Positions 57,101 to 64,000 of a stretch of DNA of 64,000 nt are shown here, in pieces. Both the position numbers and the translations under genes were made by a program. Location of the stretch: the NCBI RefSeq assembly GCF_017876395.1, contig NZ_JAGINX010000001.1, positions 1,178,001-1,242,000 of the forward strand, in the 5' to 3' direction. How positions within the stretch are numbered: the stretch's first letter is position 1; each line of letters opens with the position of its first letter. The notes beneath the pieces are model-generated. The model was given only the letters and a program-made list of their open reading frames with translations, had not been told where the DNA came from and searched no databases. The DNA comes from Nesterenkonia lacusekhoensis (GTDB lineage: Bacteria; Actinomycetota; Actinomycetes; Actinomycetales; Micrococcaceae).

Positions 57101-58525
57101 ATGCCTACGAAGTACGATCTCGCCATCATCGGATCGGGCGGCGGAGCGTTCGCCGCCGCGATTCGCGCGACCATGCTCGGGAAGTCGGTGGTGATGATCG
57201 AGCGTGGCACGCTCGGCGGCACCTGCGTGAACACGGGCTGCGTGCCGTCGAAGGCCCTCATCGCCGCCGCCGATGCACGGCACGTCGCCGCCGACGCCGC
57301 CGACCGGTTCCCGGGGATCGCGACGACGGCAGGCCCAGTGGACATGCCCGCGCTGATCGCCGGGAAGCAGGCGTTGGTCGAGACGATGCGGGGCGAGAAG
57401 TACGCCGACGTCGCCGATTCATACGGGTGGCACGTCCGGCGGGGAGACGCCGGGTTCGCGGGCACCCCGGACGCGCCGGTGTTGGAGGTCACCGCCGCAG
57501 ACGGAGCGGTCGAGACGATCGAGGCCGAGCACTACCTGGTCGCCGCCGGTGCGCGGCCGTGGGCTCCGCCGATCGACGGCCTGGACGAGGCCGGGTACCT
57601 GACCTCGACCACGGCGATGGACCTGACCGAGGTCCCCGAGTCGATGCTGGTGCTCGGCGGCGGCTACGTTGCCCTGGAGCAGGCGCAGCTGTTCGCCCGC
57701 CTCGGCTCCCAGGTCACCGTGCTGGTGCGGTCCCGGCTCGCGTCGAAGGAGGAGCCGGAGGTGTCCCGGACACTGCAGGAGGTGTTCGCCGACGAGGGCA
57801 TCCGGGTGGTCCGCCGCGCGGTGCCGACCCGGGTGTCCCGGGACGCGGCGACCGGGCAGGTCGTGGTTACCGCGGACGTGTCCGGCGGCTCGCAGGAGTT
57901 CCGCGCCGACCAGGTGCTCGTCGCCCTCGGACGCCGTCCCGTCACCGACGGCTTGAACCTCGATGCGGTCGGGGTGAAGACCGGGGACTCCGGCGAGGTG
58001 GTCGTCTCCGACCCTCTGCAGTCGTCGAACCCGCGGATCTGGGCCGCGGGCGACGTGACCGGGCACCCGGAGTTCGTCTACGTCGCGGCCCACCACGGCA
58101 CCCTCGTTGCCGAGAACGCGTTCGCCGACGCCGACCGGTCCGTCGACTACTCCCATCTGCCGCGGGTGACGTTCACCGGACCGGCGATCGGCGCGGTCGG
58201 GATGACCGAGAAGGAGGTCGTCGCCGCGGGGATCCGCTGCGACTGCCGCGTGCTGCCCCTGGAGTATGTGCCCCGGGCGGTGATCAACCGCGACACCCGC
58301 GGGTTCATCAAGATCGTCGTGAACGCCGATACGAGCGAGATCCTCGGCCTCACCGCCGTCGCCAAGGACGCCGGGGAACTCGCCGCCGCAGGCGTCCACG
58401 TGCTCGGCAAGACCATCGCCGAAGTCGCCGACGCCTGGGCCCCCTACCTGACCATGACCGAAGGCATCCGGATCGCCGCGAAGTCCTTCACCACCGACCC
58501 GTCACTGCTCTCGTGCTGCGCATGA
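57101..58525 (+). CDS. merA: Mercuric reductase
   Basis: 474 residues. An FAD/NAD-linked disulfide oxidoreductase reducing Hg(II) to Hg(0). GSGGGAFAAAIRATMLGK is the FAD motif, GTCVNTGCVPSKALI the redox-active disulfide, VLGGGYVALEQAQL the NAD motif, and the C-terminal LLSCCA the cysteine pair that hands over mercury. No N-terminal MerP-like metal domain is present. GGGAG precedes the ATG at 57101. A TTG at 57086 is in the same frame but lacks an SD. Confidence 0.93.
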   Translation: MPTKYDLAIIGSGGGAFAAAIRATMLGKSVVMIERGTLGGTCVNTGCVPSKALIAAADARHVAADAADRFPGIATTAGPVDMPALIAGKQALVETMRGEKYADVADSYGWHVRRGDAGFAGTPDAPVLEVTAADGAVETIEAEHYLVAAGARPWAPPIDGLDEAGYLTSTTAMDLTEVPESMLVLGGGYVALEQAQLFARLGSQVTVLVRSRLASKEEPEVSRTLQEVFADEGIRVVRRAVPTRVSRDAATGQVVVTADVSGGSQEFRADQVLVALGRRPVTDGLNLDAVGVKTGDSGEVVVSDPLQSSNPRIWAAGDVTGHPEFVYVAAHHGTLVAENAFADADRSVDYSHLPRVTFTGPAIGAVGMTEKEVVAAGIRCDCRVLPLEYVPRAVINRDTRGFIKIVVNADTSEILGLTAVAKDAGELAAAGVHVLGKTIAEVADAWAPYLTMTEGIRIAAKSFTTDPSLLSCCA

Positions 58526-58574
58526 ACGGCAACGCATGCAATCGGGGAGATCTCATCCGGAAGAGGTGCAGACG

Positions 58575-58877
58575 ATGAGCGCCGATCACGACCGCGACGA
58601 ACGGCGCGCCGGTCTCATCGTCGCCGCAGGGACCGGGCTGCTCCTACTGGCATGCTGCGCGCTTCCGTTGCTGCTCTGCTGCGGCCTGCCGCTCATCGCG
58701 GCGGGCGGAGCACTCGCAGGCGTCGGAGGGCTCCTCGGCAATCCCTGGATCATCGGTGCCGGGATCGCCGTCGCGATGGCCGTCACGGCCGGGATGCTCG
58801 TCAGGCTACGGCGGTGGCACCGAGGCCGCAGGACTGGCTGCTGCGAAAATCCTTCGACTGCTGATCGGAACCGGTAG
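58575..58877 (+). CDS. Small Cys-rich membrane protein, candidate mercury importer
   Basis: 100 residues with two or three membrane segments. Vicinal cysteine pairs in LLACCALPLLLCCGLPLIAAG and a CC near the C-terminus (RTGCCEN) resemble the MerT/MerF/MerE type of mercury-uptake proteins, which pass Hg(II) between cysteine pairs. It directly follows merA. The family assignment is an inference; no HMA domain partner (merP) is seen. Confidence 0.65.
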   Translation: MSADHDRDERRAGLIVAAGTGLLLLACCALPLLLCCGLPLIAAGGALAGVGGLLGNPWIIGAGIAVAMAVTAGMLVRLRRWHRGRRTGCCENPSTADRNR

Positions 58878-58895
58878 CTCGATCGGATCCAGCCA

Positions 58896-59783
58896 TCACC
58901 GCCAACGGGGCCACCTCGGCATCCCGCGGCCCTTCCAGGTCTCCACGAGACCGGCGACCCAGCGGACGGACGCGAAGAGTCCGTAGCCGGCCCCGGCGAG
59001 GCCCATGGAGACCACGAGCCAGCGACCGATCCCGAGCCACACGCTCCCGTCCACGTCGAGGGCCCACTGAGCGCCCGTGATAAGCCCGGCGACGGCCATC
59101 CAAACACCCGCGACGATCACTGCGACCGGCAGCAGCGCGAGGCACATCGACGCGGCGACAGACCAAAGCTGACGGGCCTCCAGCTTGGCCGTTGTGGCGA
59201 TGATCTTTTCGGCCCGCTCGTTCGCGGCGTCAATCTTGGCTGTTGCCACGGCCCCGGCGTCGGCAGCGGCCCTCTCGATCGACTGCACAGCCTGATCCCG
59301 GGCCGTGCTGATCGCGCTCGTCGCCTCGGCGCTGGCTTGGGTGATCGACTCCCGCCAGGCCTTCTGCGCACCGTTCGCGGCCCGCTCGAACTTAGCCCGG
59401 CTCTCATCGAGATGCTTGGCGGCAGCCTCGGACTTAGAGGCTGAGCCCTTCAGACTCTCCCCGTTGAGGTTCACGCTCATACCCGCGAGAGTGGACGCGA
59501 TTCTGGCGAGCAGTTCGCTGTTCTCGTTCGACTCCGGCGGCGGCGACGTTGAGGTCAGCTGATGCGAGATCGCGGAGAGCTGCTTCTCCTGCTCCTCGCT
59601 GTCCACCTTCACGAACCCCGCGAGCTTCTTCTGCTGCTCGGTCAGCGTGGCGATCCTCGTATTCTGCGCCTCGACGGCGGCGAGGATCGAGGTCAACAGC
59701 TCCATCGTCTCCGGACTGCCGAGCGGTTGCGGCGACTGCACGGGCCCGTTCTGCTGCTTCAGCCTGTCGAGTGCTGCGCTCAT
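58896..59783 (-). CDS. Mobilization accessory (MobB-like) membrane protein
   Basis: 295 residues: a helical coiled-coil N-terminal half (about 1-200, including AAKHLDESRAKFERAANGAQ) and two membrane segments (VAASMCLALLPVAVIVAGV and GIGRWLVVSMGLAGAGYGL). ATG at 59783 has AAGGAG 7 nt upstream. Its first 350 bases overlap the relaxase 3' end in another frame, as with mobA/mobB in ColE1-type plasmids. So it is likely a relaxase partner at the membrane. Confidence 0.65.
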   Translation of the reverse strand: MSAALDRLKQQNGPVQSPQPLGSPETMELLTSILAAVEAQNTRIATLTEQQKKLAGFVKVDSEEQEKQLSAISHQLTSTSPPPESNENSELLARIASTLAGMSVNLNGESLKGSASKSEAAAKHLDESRAKFERAANGAQKAWRESITQASAEATSAISTARDQAVQSIERAAADAGAVATAKIDAANERAEKIIATTAKLEARQLWSVAASMCLALLPVAVIVAGVWMAVAGLITGAQWALDVDGSVWLGIGRWLVVSMGLAGAGYGLFASVRWVAGLVETWKGRGMPRWPRWR

Positions 59784-60384
59784 GTTCCTGCTCCTTCTGC
59801 TGCTGGTGGTAGTCGAAGAACGCCTGCGCGCCCTCCGGGGTGAAGTCCGCCGAGAGTGCGCTCGTGCGCTTGCGGCGCTCGGCACGCCCGGACTCGCCGC
59901 GGCGGTCCTCGATGTAGAGCGTCCAGGTCTCCTGCCCGGCGCGTTTGCCCTTCTTGCTGACGGGGCTGTGCAGCCGCATCCGTGGCACCCGATCCCCGTC
60001 ATCACCGAGCTGCTGGTTCTGCTCCTCGATCACCGAGACCAGACCGGCCTTGTCCACCGCGCGGGGATCGGCCAGCGCCGCACTCATCCGGTCGCCCATC
60101 TCGCGGTCGAGCGACCCCTCGGCGAAGTCTTCGCGGCGCAGCTCCCAGTCCTTCGGCGCGTGCTCCAGCCGCTTCACGACCGAGAGCCCGTGCTCGCGCA
60201 TCAGCTCGTCGTTCGCCGACTGCACGCCCTTCTGATTCCCGGCCTTGCGGTCGTGGAACGTGCGATAGTCCGAGAGCGCCTTTCCCGTGCGGTTGTTGTG
60301 ATTAAGAACCAAAATATGGTTGTGCGGCTTCTTTCCCCGCCCATCCACATGACTGACGACGAGGCAGTCGGAATCCGGGTGCAA
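59434..60384 (-). pseudogene. MobA/MobL-type relaxase, 5'-truncated
   Basis: The frame begins within the relaxase domain: CLVVSHVDGRGKKPHNHILV holds the HxHN-like histidine motif that binds the metal, then a helical, highly charged C-terminal region. The N-terminal catalytic Tyr motif is not present upstream, so the gene is truncated. Overlaps the accessory gene at 59783-58896. Confidence 0.7.
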
Positions 60385-60598
60385 GGGTGCGCTTCACCGC
60401 CACGATCCAGTCTGGCGATGACTTCGGGTTCGGGTTCTATAAACGCCCGGGCAGAGCCGAGTTGCTTCAGCGCCCCGAGCGAGCCGATCGATCGGCGACA
60501 TGCGCGAGCGACCGGGGTCCCACATCTGCTGACAGATGCCGGACACTGTGGGAATGTCAGACCGGACGCAGTCACTGAACAAGGACAAAAGACATTCC

Positions 60599-60805
60599 AT
60601 GAACGCCATCAAGAAGGCCCTGACCACCCCGAAGTTCTGGATCATCGCGGTGTCGCTGACACTGCTGGTGATGGCCACGGCCGCCGCTGAGCCGTTCAGT
60701 CTGTTCGCCTGGGTCTCCTGGACCGCTCTGCTGGCCGCCATCGTCGCAGTCGCCTACGATTCCGCGGTGCCGACGCAATCGCAGCATCCCGCAGGCACCC
60801 CCTAA
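60599..60805 (+). CDS. Small membrane protein on the island
   Basis: 68 residues with two membrane segments (FWIIAVSLTLLVMATAAA and FAWVSWTALLAAIVAVAY). No clear family. RBS is weak (AAGGA 13 nt upstream). It lies convergent with the integrase. Confidence 0.5.
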   Translation: MNAIKKALTTPKFWIIAVSLTLLVMATAAAEPFSLFAWVSWTALLAAIVAVAYDSAVPTQSQHPAGTP

Positions 60806-60849
60806 GGCCCAGCTGGGCGCCAGCGGTCTTCACCGCAGGAGAGGCAGCA

Positions 60850-62064
60850 TCACTCCCCAGTGGCCACCACCGGGCTCTTCATCGTGATCAGCTGTCCGAT
60901 GGCATCGGTGTGGTCAATCGTCGCCAGGTTCGGCGCGACGTAGAACTTCTCGGTGATGTACTCCTTACTGTGCCCGCCCTGGGCAGCTGCAGCCGCAAGA
61001 CCATGCTCGCGTTCGATGGCGGTCAGCACTGTCTTGCGTAGGCTGTGCGAGCGGAAGCCTCCCTGCCAGATGTGCTGCAGGTGAGGCGCTGGACTCATGG
61101 CCCACTTAACAGACCGCTCGATCTGGGAGAGGTAGTACGGATTGCCCGCACTGGTGTGGAAGACGTATTCGGACTCCACGATCTGGCTAGTCATCCGTCG
61201 CATCAATAGGGTGACCGCAAAGTCCGGCAGCGCGATGCGCAGACTCTTTCGATTCTTCGTCGGCCCGATAGCCATGCCCTTGCCCGGCACGTAGCCAGTT
61301 GAGGAGTCAATCATCACCCACGCCACGTCGTCTTCAAGATGAACCTTGTCCCAGGTCAGTGCCAGGACCTCACCGATGCGGCATCCGGTTGCCAGCATGA
61401 GATCGAGGATATCTAGGATCGGAGTCCTCCACCGGGTGGGGTGATCGCACCAAGCACGGAAGACTTCGCGGATGGCACCAAGCTCTTCAGGCTCGACGAC
61501 CTTCGGTGGGGGCGAGGTGTATTCGATCTTGTCCGTCTCCCGCCCCATGTTGAACGGGAGGAGCTCGTGGGAGACAGCGTAGGCACACAGTCTCGACATG
61601 ATCGTCTGCGCCCTGCGGGCGGTGGCCATCAACGATCCGTCCTTGCCTGGGATCGACCAGAGCATCTCGTTGAGCATCCCCACAGTGATCTGATCCATCG
61701 CCCATTCCCCAGCTCGGGGAAGGACATGGTTGTTCACGACGAGTCGGTCGTCATAGATGCTACGCATCGTCGGCTTGCCAGTTCTCTCACTACGTCGCTC
61801 CAGATGCTCGAACCATTGGTCGAAGACCGCAGACAACGTGATGCTCTCAGTACCCAACCGCCCGTTGATGATCTGCTTCGACAAGCGGTGCCATTTGTCG
61901 TTCAGAGCCGTCTCAGCGCGGCTCTTGCTCTTGGCCCGAGCGGTCAGTTCACGCTTGACCCCTTTGACGTCACGGTAGGAGGCTTTGGCCTTCCAGGTGC
62001 CGTCTTCCATCTTCTGGTGTGTGGTCTTCCCACGTTCACCAATCTTCAGGCGCGGTCGTGGCAT
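60850..62064 (-). CDS. int: Tyrosine integrase of the island
   Basis: 404 residues: an N-terminal AP2-like/SAM-like region (about 1-190) and a phage-integrase catalytic domain with the first Arg in GCRIGEVLALTW, the HSLRKT (HxxR), GGHS and the nucleophile Tyr in EKFYVAPN. All catalytic residues are present. Start ATG at 62064 lies 77 bases from the right-end repeat, which it probably recognises. Confidence 0.92.
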   Translation of the reverse strand: MPRPRLKIGERGKTTHQKMEDGTWKAKASYRDVKGVKRELTARAKSKSRAETALNDKWHRLSKQIINGRLGTESITLSAVFDQWFEHLERRSERTGKPTMRSIYDDRLVVNNHVLPRAGEWAMDQITVGMLNEMLWSIPGKDGSLMATARRAQTIMSRLCAYAVSHELLPFNMGRETDKIEYTSPPPKVVEPEELGAIREVFRAWCDHPTRWRTPILDILDLMLATGCRIGEVLALTWDKVHLEDDVAWVMIDSSTGYVPGKGMAIGPTKNRKSLRIALPDFAVTLLMRRMTSQIVESEYVFHTSAGNPYYLSQIERSVKWAMSPAPHLQHIWQGGFRSHSLRKTVLTAIEREHGLAAAAAQGGHSKEYITEKFYVAPNLATIDHTDAIGQLITMKSPVVATGE

Positions 62065-62141
62065 GTCGATACCCCCTGTGCTGCGAGTCGTCGGAACACG
62101 TGCATAGTGTCCGGCACTCGTGCAAAAGGCTGACGAAAAAC

Positions 62142-62158
62142 GGTCGTAAAACGGTCGC
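62142..62158. repeat. Right 17-bp island repeat (attR candidate)
   Basis: GGTCGTAAAACGGTCGC, identical to 52485-52501, lying between the integrase start and the AEC transporter stop. Confidence 0.72.
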
Positions 62159-62234
62159 GAGGTTCTCAGCAGTCCTGTCGGTGCCGCTCTCTAGACCACT
62201 CCGAGAGGCCGGACCAGCAACCACCATCAACCGC

Positions 62235-63218
62235 CTAGATCCGCATAAACTCGGCGATCAGAGGCAGCGTGATCAGGCTCAGTCCGGTGCTTGTCACCAA
62301 GATCGCCGCAGCCAATCTGCCGTCGCCGTCATACTCCTCACTGAACAGGAAGACCGTGGTGGAGGAAGGTGTGGCGGCCAGGATGATCAGGGTGCCAGCC
62401 CAGACCGGGCCCAGCTGATCGTAGAAGACCAGCACGGCAGCCCAGGTCAGCAGCGGAAGGATCAGCAGCTTCACGGCGGTTCCCACGGCGATCGGAGCGA
62501 TGGGCACTCCCCCACTGCGGATCCCCTCGATGGCCGGATGCAGCGCCAGACCCACGCAGAACAGGGCCAGCGGCACCGCAGTGTCTCCCAACATCTCCGC
62601 CGGCTCGTCGACGAGGGAAGGCATGCGCCGGTCTGTCAGCACCAGGATCAGTGCCAGCAGCATCGCGGAGAAGACCGGATTGAACAGGATGGCGCGGCGC
62701 ATCACCGGCCAGAGCTGCCGCCGGGCCACGCTGCGGAAGCCGCGCGGCTGCTCGGCGGAGCAGTTCCGGGTGTTCGCCGCAGTGCGCACCAGCGGATAGC
62801 CGTTCATATAGAAGGCGTTGTGGATCATATGGATCACCCCGGCGGCCAGACCAGCTTCCGGGCCGATCACGCTGATCGAGATCGGGATGCCGAAATAGCC
62901 CACATTGCCGAAGGTTCCGGCCAACGACGCCGGCGCCGCACCACGCCGGGCCTGCTCACCCAACACCCGGCACAGGTAGTACAGCCCCACCGACAGCGCC
63001 GGAGTGATCAGCAGCGGTATCACCAGGGCAGCCAGCGGAAAGCCCTCCAGCGGCGGCGCGGTAACCATCGCCGTATAGATGAAGGCCGGCAGCGCGAAAT
63101 AGAACAGGAAGGCGTTCAGATGTGAGGTCGCCTGGCGGAACCGACTGATGAAGCCGGCGGCGAAGCCCGCCACGATCACCACGAACATGGGGGCGATGGT
63201 GCTCAGCATGGTCACCAT
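62235..63218 (-). CDS. AEC-family transporter (auxin efflux carrier-like)
   Basis: 327 residues with about ten membrane segments in two halves. The phrase GTFGNVGYFGIPISISVIG is the signature of AEC/Mem_trans proteins, and NPVFSAMLLALILVL follows. These carry dicarboxylates, malonate or unknown metabolites. The ATG overlaps the stop of the upstream polytopic membrane protein gene by 7 bases. A fragment of a related gene is at 52254-52375. Confidence 0.83.
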   Translation of the reverse strand: MVTMLSTIAPMFVVIVAGFAAGFISRFRQATSHLNAFLFYFALPAFIYTAMVTAPPLEGFPLAALVIPLLITPALSVGLYYLCRVLGEQARRGAAPASLAGTFGNVGYFGIPISISVIGPEAGLAAGVIHMIHNAFYMNGYPLVRTAANTRNCSAEQPRGFRSVARRQLWPVMRRAILFNPVFSAMLLALILVLTDRRMPSLVDEPAEMLGDTAVPLALFCVGLALHPAIEGIRSGGVPIAPIAVGTAVKLLILPLLTWAAVLVFYDQLGPVWAGTLIILAATPSSTTVFLFSEEYDGDGRLAAAILVTSTGLSLITLPLIAEFMRI

Positions 63219-64000
63219 GTCAGGTGTCTGCTCCTCTCTGGGCCGTGCTGCGCCTGATCGGCGGCTCCCAGCCCGGGCAGAGTGAATCGGTCTGTGCGTC
63301 CGGCCAACACGCCGGCGAGCGGATCGGGGCCTACGGCGTCGAGCTCAGGGTGAAGGATCTCTCGGACCACCTGGACCATCAGCCAGATCAGCACAGCCAT
63401 ATGGGCGATGACACCTGTGCCGTAGAGGACTTCGAAGAGCAGGTGGCCGCTGCCGAAGAACTGCTCACCTGCGCCCGCAAGCTCCTCCGCGTTGATCTTG
63501 GCGCTGATCAGCCACACCGAGGCCCAATGGAAGACCTCCACCGCCTGCCAGACGAGGAATCCGCGGACCTTGGGGCGTGCCAACACCACCAGGGGGATCA
63601 GCCACATCACGAACTGCGGAGAGTAGACCTTCCCCAGCAGCAGGAAGCTGGCCACGATCAGGAAGCACAGCTGCGCCATCCGCGGACGCTGAGGGGCGGC
63701 CCACCCCAGGTATGCGATGGCCAGGCAGCACAGCAGGAAGATCCCGTTGGACAGCAGCGAGAAGGTCTGCCCGTCCCAGCCGGTCCAGACGAAGGCCAGC
63801 CACATGGAGGAGAAGCTGACCTCGCGTTCGGAGGAGAAGGTGTAGAACAGCGACCATTGCTCGAAGGACATCAGCATGAACGGCACATTCACCGCCAACC
63901 AGGTGACCGCTCCGGCGGCGGCCACCGTGACGAAGGAGCGGATCCGACCGGCACGGATGCAGAGCACCAGGACCGCGCCCAGGAAGAACAGCGGATAGAG
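63212..64000 (-). CDS. Polytopic membrane protein, mannosyltransferase-like (GT87/DUF2029 type), partial
   Basis: Frame is open past the right edge. The 250+ visible residues have several membrane segments; FVMWLIPLVVLARP, FLLLGKVYSPQFV and WLAFVWTGWDGQTF resemble the C-terminal membrane part of polyprenyl-phosphate-mannose-dependent mannosyltransferases that build lipoarabinomannan-like glycans in actinobacteria. The catalytic N-terminal loops would lie outside the window. Family is tentative. Confidence 0.6.
   Translation of the reverse strand, partial: LYPLFFLGAVLVLCIRAGRIRSFVTVAAAGAVTWLAVNVPFMLMSFEQWSLFYTFSSEREVSFSSMWLAFVWTGWDGQTFSLLSNGIFLLCCLAIAYLGWAAPQRPRMAQLCFLIVASFLLLGKVYSPQFVMWLIPLVVLARPKVRGFLVWQAVEVFHWASVWLISAKINAEELAGAGEQFFGSGHLLFEVLYGTGVIAHMAVLIWLMVQVVREILHPELDAVGPDPLAGVLAGRTDRFTLPGLGAADQAQHGPERSRHLTW

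Larger units (their letters stand above)
60537..62117. repeat. GCCGGACACT inverted pair bracketing the integrase unit
   Basis: TGCCGGACACTGTG at 60537-60550 and CATAGTGTCCGGCACT at 62103-62118 enclose a small membrane protein gene and the integrase. It is the same motif as at 54503 and 55096. Confidence 0.6.
52485..62158. mobile_element. Integrated element with heavy-metal resistance genes and tyrosine integrase
   Basis: A 17-bp direct repeat, GGTCGTAAAACGGTCGC, occurs at 52485-52501 and 62142-62158 and brackets about 9.7 kb. Inside are cadD-cmtR, a broken reductase, a lipoprotein, three linked unknown genes, merR-merA and a Cys-rich membrane protein, relaxase remnants and, at the right end, a tyrosine recombinase reading leftwards from just inside the repeat. 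The relaxase is 5'-truncated, so the element is likely a decayed mobilizable element. Boundaries are inferred from the repeat. Confidence 0.72.

Overview
This is a high-GC actinobacterial chromosome segment. Mycothiol-linked formaldehyde oxidation, RNase E with long acidic and basic arms, the rplU-rpmA-obgE-proB-proA-nadD-rsfS order, a class Ib ribonucleotide reductase and a CmtR-type regulator all point to Micrococcales, most likely Micrococcaceae (Nesterenkonia/Arthrobacter-like). The genus is an inference.

Layout. 1-8.5 kb: stress and redox genes on both strands, including a catalase broken by an internal deletion, a sensory-rhodopsin-transducer-like protein and an epimerase with an extra helical C-terminal half. 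8.5-19.1 kb: a housekeeping block on the minus strand, rne, rplU-rpmA, obgE-proB-proA, a small membrane protein, nadD, an acidic membrane protein, rsfS and tRNA-Ala(GGC). 19.4-22 kb: a VKOR-type thiol oxidase, S-(hydroxymethyl)mycothiol dehydrogenase and an MBL hydrolase.

22-33.7 kb: a selenocysteine region. fdhA reads through an in-frame UGA followed by a SECIS-like hairpin; fdhB and an NrfD-type membrane subunit follow; then selD, tRNA-Sec(UCA), selA, selB and a formate/nitrite-family channel. With the mycothiol enzymes just upstream, the segment can be read as formaldehyde to S-formylmycothiol to formate to CO2, with the machinery needed to make the terminal selenoenzyme beside it.

34-39.6 kb: a decayed sodium:solute symporter gene carrying three nested insertion sequences (IS3 family, interrupted by IS30 family, interrupted by a second and apparently intact IS3-family element). 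39.7-43.7 kb: nrdHIEF with tandem NrdR-box-like sites. 44-52.2 kb: glpD, a small alarmone synthetase, thiD behind a TPP riboswitch, a gamma-glutamyltransferase lipoprotein, a membrane acyltransferase-like protein and chrA.

52.5-62.2 kb: an integrated element bounded by a 17-bp direct repeat with a tyrosine integrase at its right end. It carries cadmium (cadD/cmtR) and mercury (merR/merA/Cys-rich membrane protein) genes, a truncated relaxase with an overlapping accessory gene, a paralogous pair of unknown membrane proteins, and two kinds of short repeat (GCCGGACACT copies and TGTCTC palindromes). 62.2-64 kb: an AEC-family transporter and a partial polytopic membrane protein cut by the window edge.
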